From contig JAQOTA010000001.1 in assembly GCA_029532415.1 (NCBI GenBank), positions 620,001 to 684,000 on the forward strand: 64,000 nucleotides of DNA, given 5' to 3'. The DNA comes from Marasmius tenuissimus. Lineage: Eukaryota > Basidiomycota > Agaricomycetes > Agaricales > Marasmiaceae. Under the pieces are notes generated by a model. That model made no database searches. It had not been told where the DNA came from and saw only the letters and a list, made by a program, of their open reading frames with translations. Positions 56,327-64,000 of the stretch are shown here, one piece after another (the first letter of the stretch is position 1; each line of letters opens with the position of its first letter). A program made the position numbers and the translations under genes.

Positions 56327-57430
56327 ACCATCGCATTCACAAGACAAAGGCTATCTCTGGGACCCCGAGAGCATCCACATCCCGTCTTCACCAGTGCGCC
56401 CCTGCCACCAGGGCCAGCCTTGGATCCGCGACATCTACAAATGCCAGCACTCAATCTTCTACCCTGACCAGCACCAAAACATTGGCGGCGTTAGCAGCAA
56501 AGAGGAAGCAAGGGACGGAGGGCATGGATAGCACACCGTCATGTCCTAGTAAGAAACTGAGATGTAAGTCTCGATGTTTGCCTCCACGCGATTCCACTCA
56601 CTCTATGTTGCCAGCCCTTGGAACTCTTGATATCTCAGACGATGAAGCTGATCAGAGCGGTAGCAGCTCTTCATTGAGAAAGGGCAAAGGAAAAAGTAAG
56701 CCTTCGAATTCGTGCGCTCAGGATGAGATTGAACTTACCGTTCCACTTCAGTGAGGGCTTTGGACGTTAGAAATATCAACGATACCAACAGTCCTATGCG
56801 GAAAGGAAGAGGCATTTGTAAGTCTACTACTCGCTGTGCTCGAGAGGATACAGAACAACTCACCCTTCATCTTAGTGAAGGACATTGTACTCGCGCCTGA
56901 CTCGGATGACGACTTCAGTCCCGTCAAGCCACTCTGTCTCTAACGGGTCGACCGTTGACGGAACGTAGCCTCCTCCCCTAACTGCACATAGCCTTTCCCC
57001 TTACGCCTATCCTGCCCTGTTTTGCTGTATATCCTTGTAGATTAGCTGCACGCGAAGTGTGTTCGTCTTCTTGTTCACAGTCTCATCCCAGTATTTCAAA
57101 TACACGTAGTACCCTAGTTGATGTAGTTCAGTCTTTCTTGGGATCCTGCCAAGGATCAATACACTCACCATTTGCCGCAAGAGATTCGAGTGGTTGTGAC
57201 CCCTGGGCCAACCTAATATGGATTCAGTGTCAGTGTCGTTGAATGAGGCAACATGACGGGTCCTGAGATTTTGGTTGATTCCGACTTTTTGGCGAGTCTT
57301 TTCGACTCTGGAACTTATGTGAGCCTCACTCGAGGTGTTTGGTGGGGCTCATTTCATTGTTCTACACTAACTAATACTACGGACGGTAGAGAAATAAGAC
57401 TTACCTTTGCAGAGATGTTGAGGTTGCCTG

Positions 57431-57797
57431 GTCAAGAGTGGCATGAGGTGGCTGTGCAGAAAACACGCCCAGGATATAGGCACAAGGATGCAATTCCATC
57501 TGACACCCGTCAAGCACCAGCGGGAAATGCGTGTTTCACCCGCTACTCCGACATGTATATATCACAGCAAAGGACGCCAGGAATACAAAACTGTATAGCT
57601 CAATGGTAGAGCATGTGGATATGATATGGGCAACGTAACCATCGTGACCACAGGTCCCAGTTTGATTCTCGGTGCAGTCAGGAATTATTTTCTATGTTGA
57701 TTCTACCTGGGCACTTAACGGGTGTCAGACGGAATTGCATCCTTGTGCCCATATCCTGGGCGCGTTTTCTGCACAGCCACCTCATGCCACTCTTGAC
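57431..57797. repeat. 86-base inverted repeat with 194-base loop
   Basis: The arms 57431-57516 and 57712-57797 are reverse complements with about five mismatches, all transitions of the same sense (A on the left, G in the complement of the right). The transcript could form a long hairpin. The loop holds a tRNA-like sequence. Part of the arm (ATGAGGTGGCTGTGCAG) also occurs at 11313-11332 inside the TIR element. Confidence 0.8.
57589..57680 (+). tRNA. tRNA-like sequence, possibly a degenerate or intron-bearing tRNA
   Basis: The A-box-like TAGCTCAATGG and a B-box-like GTTTGATTC are correctly spaced. Predicted arms are an acceptor stem of six of seven pairs (ACTGTA with TGCAGT), a perfect D stem (GCTC/GAGC), a perfect anticodon stem (TGTGG/CCACA) and a T stem with one mismatch (CCCAG/CTCGG). 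The anticodon loop is 22 bases too long, as if it held an intron. With the usual intron position the anticodon would read ATG, which is unusual in eukaryotes. The variable loop is only three bases. It may be a pseudogene or a SINE-like relic rather than a working tRNA. Confidence 0.35.
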
Positions 57798-58308
57798 TCA
57801 ATCCCGCTGCTGTCAACAGCGGTGGACTCCCTCTTGAGGTAAGTATGCTGTCTTTCCGTCCCCTTAGAGTACAGTCGTAATTACTACAATACAAATAATT
57901 TGAAAGTTCATGAAAGAACCACTCGGTGGCAAAAAGCCCCGTTGAATTTCGTTTTTATCGTAGAGACAAAGACAAAAAAATGCAGCCAGAAATGCTGACC
58001 GACAATCTACAGGCTCGGCTGCGGCACCTCTGCACTAGGTGCTACACCAGGCGACATCCTTCTCGTTTCATTCGGTGCGTTGTGTATTCTCTGGATGTCT
58101 GCCAGAATCAAGCTCACGATTTCGATGTTTTTAGGGCGTTCCGTTCAGTTTCATTGTTCGGTTTCCCTTGATTGACAACACGTTTTCAACCTTCTATCCA
58201 GTACGTTGTGTGATAACCAGCTCAACATTGACGGCAGGCTAACAGTCTTGACACAATTCAGGTCATTACTACCCATCTTTACTTGATATTCGAGACATTC
58301 AACATTCA

Positions 58309-59464
58309 ATGGCGCTTGGAAAGCGCAAAAGAACTGGTATTGACAGATTTCAGGACCTTACGGCGTATGTGGATGGAGATAATGATTACGATGAAGGGGA
58401 ATCGGAAGTCGAAGAACATTTCAAGGACAGCGATGATGATGTTGAAAACAGTGCGTTCAACTTCCTACTATTTTTGTGCCTTATTGACTCTAGCTTCTCA
58501 CTCAGATCCTGCTCTCAATCATGCGCAACTCTCATTCGAAGCTCCCGAGGATCGCCAATCGTTTGTGGATGCCCTCTGTGACGACCTCACTGCTTGTTAT
58601 GTACGCGAGCCTCAACTACAACCCACAGCAGGATCTTCCGGGATGCGGCAGCTCTCGAAAGAACCTTCCAGACTGCAGCAAACCATCGACCCTTCTCTGC
58701 TGAATCAATCCTCGGAATTCCAGCCAACAGCAGGACAGTCTAGACGTACCGCATCACCCTCTCTCTCCCCAGCTCCACAAAGCTCGATATTCCTGCCTCT
58801 CATCTCTGAACCACCGTCTCTCCCCTCCCCACCTTCCTTCGAGCCGTCTTCGCAAGCGACGTTCCAGCAGCAGAGAGGAACTCCCCTGTTTCTGCCGTCC
58901 CAAACACCCAAACCAGCCCAAAAGCGGCAAGAAAATAGGGTGAAGGAGCCCCAGTCTGATGCTCAAGGTTTCTACTCCTGGGCATCCCAGCACTCACCAG
59001 TGTATCGCTCAATACCCAATCAATCATCAACATCGGAAAATGCTTTTGAGATTCCCGAAGTCGAGAAAATGGGAGACTGGGAGCGTATCCATACACTCAG
59101 GAGGAATGCCGAAGCCGCTAACATCCCGACTATCAATCGTGACCACATTCGCGAAATGAAGAAACATGCATGTAGTGCACTCAGCACCCGTCTGAGAGCG
59201 CACGTTCAGCCTTTAGAATGGGTGACTATCTGCTCTGGGATGTATTGCAGTGATGTGGGGTTCGCGCTCCACATACTGGCAGATGAGAAGGACAACAAAG
59301 AGGCTAGAGAGGCGGAGGAGATTCTCCAGAACAAGTTGAAATACAACCATGCGAAGAAGCAGAGGCACGAGCAGCAAAAGGATATCGATCAAATGGAGGA
59401 TGAACAAAGGGAACTCGTCTACAAGTTGTGTGGTGAAGAACTCGGTAAAGGTCTCCAGAAGTAG
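58309..59464 (+). CDS. hypothetical protein, upstream partner of KOW-type gene
   Basis: Exon 1 58309-58450, intron 58451-58505 (GTGCGT...CTCAG) and exon 2 58506-59464 give about 366 residues. The start is basic (MALGKRKRTGIDRF), then acidic (GESEVEEHFKDSDDDVEN). Next come a Ser/Pro/Gln-rich disordered middle (about residues 100-230) and a C-terminal charged helical region with KHACSALSTRLRAHVQPLEW and a coiled-coil-like stretch ending EELGKGLQK. I believe this order (acidic start, long linker, then KOW segments in the next frame) is typical of a large Spt5-like family in agaricomycetes. If so, the stop at 59462 may be a mutation that cuts one gene in two. Confidence 0.5.
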
Positions 59465-60561
59465 AACATCTTAGTCGCAAACACAACGAGTTTGACGTCA
59501 TGCTCGTACCACGGCTTCCCCTCAGCAAACGTGAAAAATCCGAGCAACGCAAGGAACAGGATATCATTTATCCCTTCGTCAACGAGACCGATGGTTCCTC
59601 CCCACGCCGCAATCCTCCTTGACTCTTCAATCCCAAGGAGTACGACAATGTCGGCTACCGATACCGCGGCTCATTTTTCGCCTGCGAGGGTCTACTGGTG
59701 GCTACATATCGCAAAAAAGACCTTACACTCGCAACTTCAATCCCACATAAGCTCGAAAAAGCGTTCAGGCAGGCCAATTGCCCCACCTACGACATTTTCC
59801 CTTTCCCCTATCCCTCCAGTTGGTCATTTGACGAAGGCGAAGATGTCATCTGGACCGATGCTGGATCACCAACTGCATCCAATGGGGCCCCTCGGTGTGG
59901 CATGAATGTTACCTTCAAGTACATGGTGATCTGAGCCCGGGCATCCGACCCTCCGACGGCCATCGTGAGCATGAAGGTGGATGCTGAACAGGTCTTGAAG
60001 CCTACTGCCGGCCCTTTTGCTTTCCCCCATCCTGCCAACGAGACGCCCCAGGAGAGCTGTTTGCGAGAGAGGAGGGAAGAGGAGATGCGGCGTGAACAGC
60101 AAAGGCTTCAGGAAGTGGTCAGCAAGGGCAAACATGTTGCCCAAGTCCGACATCTTCTCAAAACTCACAAGAAAGATGACTGGATAATCATAATGACAGG
60201 GAAAGATCGTGGGAAATATGGTCGCATTCTCATCAGATACGAGAATATCCTGACCGTATTGTTGCCCGAGGAACACGCGCTTGCCACTTGTCATGTCAAT
60301 GCCGCGAAACGCATGTCTCCGCCCTTGGAGAAAGACTCCCGACTCGACATCTTTGGGAGGAAGAGAGACCTTATTCCAGCGCCTTGGATTGATACCGAGG
60401 TTCGTGTCACGAGAGGCCCCTACAACAGATGCGTTGGTCATGTTGAGATGGTTGAGAGAGTCGAGGGAAAATTCGGGAGAAGGCTTATGGTTGGTTTATG
60501 GGTCAAACTCGTCAAGAGGTTTGTCCTTGTTGACCATGATCACATACTAACGACCCAGTAA
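59465..60561 (+). pseudogene. decayed KOW/Spt5-like gene
   Basis: Protein-like sequence continues after the previous stop in a new frame: HNEFDVMLVPRLPLSKREKS, a TGA at about 59619, LFNPKEYDNVGYRYRGSFF, then TLATSIPHKLEKAF. It switches frame again to an open stretch from 59971 to 60561 with a KOW-like motif (MTGKDRGKYGRIL) and a second similar segment (VRVTRGPYNRCVGHVEMV). KOW modules bind RNA polymerase or nucleic acid in Spt5. At least one stop and one frameshift are needed to read through, so it is a pseudogene. The 3' end reads CCCAGTAAGT, a good donor site. The following exon seems to be replaced by membrane-family copy D. Confidence 0.5.
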
Positions 60562-60609
60562 GTCCATTACAACAATTAAGTGCGAATGTACTAAATCTTT
60601 TCCAGTAGG

Positions 60610-63533
60610 CACTCCAGAACGGTTATCTTTACGCAGCAGCAACCCCTCTCTCCATTTTTGGCGGCCTCGGGGTCGTGAAGGTGTCGTTTGTGACCTTGCT
60701 TGCCACAACGACAAAGCTCTTTGATGGGGGAAGTTGGCTGCACGATGCTGGTTTTAGTACGACGGGGTTGGTAGCATCCATGATCACCCTCCAGCGGGGG
60801 ACAAAACATTATGGCACGGAAGCTCACTTGGAGCGCCTGATGAAAGAGGAACATATCAGCGACCCCGAGATAATCAAGCACATACACTGGTCTGGATGGA
60901 AGAGGGCCGGAGATGTGGGTACTGTGGGTACCGAGCGTTTGGTGCGTATCTGATCCCTTCCTCTGATCTGGTGCTTTGTTGCCTAACCAATGCTTCCCAG
61001 CGCCTGTACTTACCATGGAACACTTATCTCATCCTAACATTAGCAGTGGCGTCTGGACTCGCCCTCCTACCCTACATCTATTTCGCCATCTACAACCAAG
61101 GGAACAATCACGTATGGCTTTTCCCCTCACTCCGTTCCTCCGGCTCCTTCTTGTGCGTAGTTTCGGTGCAGCTCGTCCTGCAATTCCGAATACACTATAT
61201 TGCCTCGTCTAGTCTTCGCCTTATGAAGGCCAAGGGCGGTGTAAAACCCCTCTCCAATAGAGAGAAGGGCATGCTCTTAGAAGAGCACATAGAAGAACTC
61301 AAACACAAAGAGCAGCAGCAACAGCACCCAAAAGATGTTGAAGCACAGCATCCAATCGATTCTGCGCCATTGTTTCCAGTAGATCCTGTGCTAGGCATCC
61401 TTCAGTTCTCGTTGGTGGTAGGGATGGTGATGATAGTGGCTGGTTATGTGGGCTGTTTCAATCTGGTCAGCCAGACGAGAGCAAAAGGTGGCCCTTATGT
61501 CTGGCTTGCAGTGGAAGCGGCCCTTTCTGTCGGACGCACCGTCGTGTGGGGTTTGAATCCTCGCTGGGACAAGGAAAATACTGGCTTGATGTTTGAACTC
61601 GGTCTTCGACCCCGTCAATCATCAATTTCCTCGATTTCAGCTGCGGGGACTTCGATCAGCTTGAAATGGGGACTTCAGGTGGATTCTGACGCAGGCTCAG
61701 CTATGACGAGCACGGCTGCGGCTCAGACGTTTCCCCCTATCACCTCTCCTTGTTATCACCTGCTAGATGAAGAAACCCCTATCCAATATGCGGGCCAAGA
61801 TGCGCAGTGGAAGCATTCCTTTGTTGCTCATAACCTTGAGGACTTTCTTGTCGCTGCTAGCCCATACATTGGTCCATTGGAGCGGATTGAAGTAGATGGC
61901 TTCTCTATCTACTATGCAGTTGTAGCAAAAGCTTCCCAGAACCATATACAGAAGCTCCTCTGCGTTACCATTGTTTCCCATGGTGCGGCTTGGGACGCTC
62001 ACTCGTTCCTTGTGGATGGTGAGGCAAATGACTCTTGTCGTTGTGCATTTTTGTCCCACACCCGCCCCCTTCCTGGCACCCATGCCCTTGAGGTCGCTTT
62101 CTATGGAAAACTCGACAATATTGGCCCAAACACCGGCCTCGACAATGAAGTCCTCAGCCCCATCATCGAGTATTCCAACAAACTATCTTGCCTATTGGTC
62201 GCAAAAGGATCGAGCTCTCGGCCCTTGCCAGTACTGTGGTCACTCACTTTCCCTCTGACATCCTCAAATGCTGCCGAAGTCAAAAAAGTTGAACTGCGAT
62301 CTGAGATAGAAGCTGGACCACTGTCCGAGATCTCACTTTTGGACAAGATCTATATGTGAATCAGCCAGTTGTGCGACTTGAAAGGTGACTGTTGCGTCGA
62401 CAGGGGAGATTTATTGGGCGAATTGACCTTTGCCAAAGTTCCTCCTTCTGGTCTATTACACAATCTATTTATAGAATATGCAGTGATATTCGACAGCGCA
62501 ATCCAAGAAGTCTGTGTCATGGAGCAGCGCTTTGTCAAACACGCAGCATTTCCCAAGAAACTTTCCCACTGTCTCGTGTTACAATGGATCCAAAAGATGG
62601 AAGCACGGCTTTCGTCGGAGAAAGGTCGTGCTATCCTGAGGCTCAGAGGACGAATCCCGCTATCAACAACCGACCAAATAAGTGCAACATGGAGCTCCTT
62701 GTCGAGTGAATTGCGTTCACTACGGCTTCGTCCTGCGGGTGACAAAAAGCTGCAGACGTGGAAGGATATCTTTGATCTTATTCACAGCAGTAAATTTCCC
62801 TCCGTCAAACACTTGTTCGAACACCAGCCATTTACTTCACCGCACGTGAGACGTGATCTCGATACGAACCTTCTACCCTTCTTCACCGACGAATCACCCC
62901 AAGACTACCATGAACTGGTCAGTTTTGTTAAATCGTCTCTGGATTATCTCCACTCTATGAAACAGCCCAGCTGGTTTTGCCGCATAGATCCACGTGGCCC
63001 CGGTTCGCCAGAGTTCTCTCCGCCCTATACGTTTATCAACTCCCCTCGTGATGCTGACAGCTGTTTCCATAATTCTAGGCCGCTTTCAAAATCTTGAGGC
63101 TGACCAATGTAGTCCCACCCCACAGTGGGCAGCCACCAACAACCACGTTGCAGACGCACTCCTCGACGCGTTGTCATAAAGCTCCATGCTGCTTGTGACC
63201 GGTCCAGGCGAGAAAAACTAGAGAAAGCGGACAGGATTGTGTGGAGTGGGGACCGATTGGTCAGCAGCAAAATTTCCAGAGCAGCCTACAGTTGTGGAAA
63301 CAGCTGGAAGCTTTGGGTACGGATATCATGTTGGAAATTTCTCGCTCTGCGGGGAACAGATTCGGCATGTGATTTCCTGTTATCCGTTCCCACTTCACCG
63401 ACACCGTTGGCACTCACAACCATCATTCACTGTAACCTCCAGTCAACGGGTGACACGGCATCTCGCCTTCGCTTGCTCCTGGAGAAGCACCAAAACATCA
63501 CCTCCGTATTTTATGATCGTTGCGTTGACTTTG
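60610..63533 (+). pseudogene. membrane protein family, copy D, 5'-truncated and interrupted
   Basis: Sequence homologous to copy A begins abruptly at CAGAACGGTTATCTTTACGC (equivalent to residue 40 of copy A). Exon 1 ends at 60941, the intron is 60942-61000, and exon 2 runs to a TGA at 62357-62359 where copy A has CGA. The same frame then stays open to 63097. Copy D keeps the CFNLVSQ...GPYVW core, the NLEDFLVAASPYIGPLE block and RGPGSPEFSPPYTF. It provides the uninterrupted version of the region that is split in copy A. After about 63060 the frame is lost, with a foreign or rearranged segment (63090-63400). Homology returns as LALTTIIHCNL before being cut by the LTR at 63534. Missing start, nonsense codon and interruption make it non-functional. 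Confidence 0.72.
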
Positions 63534-64000
63534 TGTTGAACATGATGGATATCATGTGATACACTGTTGACGTGTTGTTTACGCGTCACACTATTTATAG
63601 CTCTAGAACACTTGCGTTCTCATGCAAGTACTATGTCTCTGTCTACGTACCTTACTATGTACATCTAGTTTCATTATATGACACTATAGGCAGTCGCTAT
63701 CCAATAGCATAAGTAGAGCCTTCAATACATGAGGCAAACACGACTATGCTCACCAAGCATACTACCATTCATGGTAGAAGTACTTACACAGTACTAATGT
63801 CTTTTACGCCTTTAGGGCCGAATACCTACTTCTAGTAGTAGTTTCAGTTAGTGTAATACTCATTACATGTACCAGAAACTTATGTATAAAAGACTGGACA
63901 AAAGGCCTTAAGCCTTAGGACAATCTACTCGATTATCACCTCTTCTCAAGCATCCCAAGACTACAAGAATACTCTGTGTATTACCCATGTGAGGTTTACT
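63534..64000 (+). mobile_element. copia-1 family LTR, plus orientation, cut by window end
   Basis: The sequence starts TGTTGAACATGATGG and is the reverse complement of the copia-1 LTR with a few differences, up to the window end (467 of about 518 bases). TATAAAAG lies at 63885-63892. It is either the 5' LTR of a plus-strand element or a solo LTR. The five bases before it (CTTTG) would be the target duplication. Confidence 0.88.

Larger units (their letters stand above)
46534..56943 (+). pseudogene. paralogue 2, coding sequence interrupted by copia-2
   Basis: Exon 1 is 46534-46713, intron 46714-46765, and exon 2 runs from 46766 to the insertion at 47185 and resumes in frame at 56332-56563 once one target-duplication copy is discounted. 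Later exons are 56615-56695, 56752-56817 and 56876-56943, with GT-AG introns and matching phases throughout. The protein starts MGYEAVKAFKEDVCD and has a helical domain with MLRAIHDILPG (like LLQAIYDLLPG in paralogue 1). A Pro/Ser/Ala-rich linker, a Lys-rich patch (AAKRKQ) and an acidic tail (DIVLAPDSDDDF) follow. I do not recognise the family. Apart from the retrotransposon the gene appears intact, so the disruption is recent. The allele may still be whole elsewhere in the population. Confidence 0.7.
56944..58308. other. intergenic with a large inverted repeat
   Basis: Contains the inverted repeat at 57431-57797 described separately. The stretch 57285-57430 resembles 45005-45200. No protein-coding gene is supported; frames over the inverted repeat are incidental. 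Confidence 0.4.

Noticed and set aside
57589..57680. A confident tRNA-His gene
   Set aside because: The implied anticodon ATG is not used for His in eukaryotes, the variable loop is too short and two stems have mismatches. It is kept only as tRNA-like.

Overview
The window looks like a repeat-rich chromosome segment of a basidiomycete fungus, probably an agaricomycete. The reasons are short GT-AG introns (about 50-65 bases), intergenic spacing of 1-2 kb, and long terminal repeat (LTR) retrotransposons of chromovirus and copia type. I cannot name a species. Two ordinary genes occupy the left edge. Everything after about 5.1 kb is accessory: one multi-pass membrane-protein family in four copies, duplicated non-coding blocks, DNA transposons of three kinds, and four retrotransposon insertions.

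Layout. 0.1-1.0 kb: a basic, low-complexity hypothetical protein. 2.1-5.1 kb: a multi-exon gene resembling vezatin/Inp2-type myosin-binding proteins. 4.8-9.3 kb: a block whose second copy lies at 33.5-36.9 kb; it carries the 3' end of that gene, a roughly 1.08 kb non-coding unit (two tandem copies on the left, one on the right), and the 5' end of the membrane-protein gene. 8.3-13.8 kb: membrane-family copy A, split by a terminal-inverted-repeat (TIR) element at 10.3-11.65 kb and ended by a 380-base miniature TIR element (MITE) with a TA duplication at 13.8-14.2 kb. 14.8-22.3 kb: copy B, a pseudogene cut by a 6.5 kb Ty3/gypsy chromovirus (15406-21871) and then by a 9.2 kb copia element (22279-31442, minus strand). 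33.5-36.9 kb: copy C, truncated. 36.9-41.9 kb: sequence rich in GTGAACA, a nested TIR element, and a decayed ten-exon minus-strand gene. 43.3-57 kb: two paralogous genes; the second is interrupted by a second copia element (47186-56326). 57.4-57.8 kb: an inverted repeat whose loop holds a tRNA-like sequence. 58.3-60.6 kb: a hypothetical gene followed by a decayed KOW-type gene. 60.6-63.5 kb: copy D, 5'-truncated and cut by another copia LTR that runs off the end.

The retrotransposons show the most biology. The gypsy element carries a 10-base primer-binding site that exactly complements the predicted start of its own RNA, as in Tf1/sushi-type self-priming. The two copia elements have a primer site matching an initiator-tRNA anticodon arm, as Drosophila copia does. 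They carry a conserved tryptophan-rich segment of several hundred residues between Gag and protease that I do not recognise, and their Gag lacks a visible zinc knuckle. Nonsense codons in the copia elements and in membrane-family copy D are mostly CGA to TGA changes, pointing to CpG deamination of repeats.
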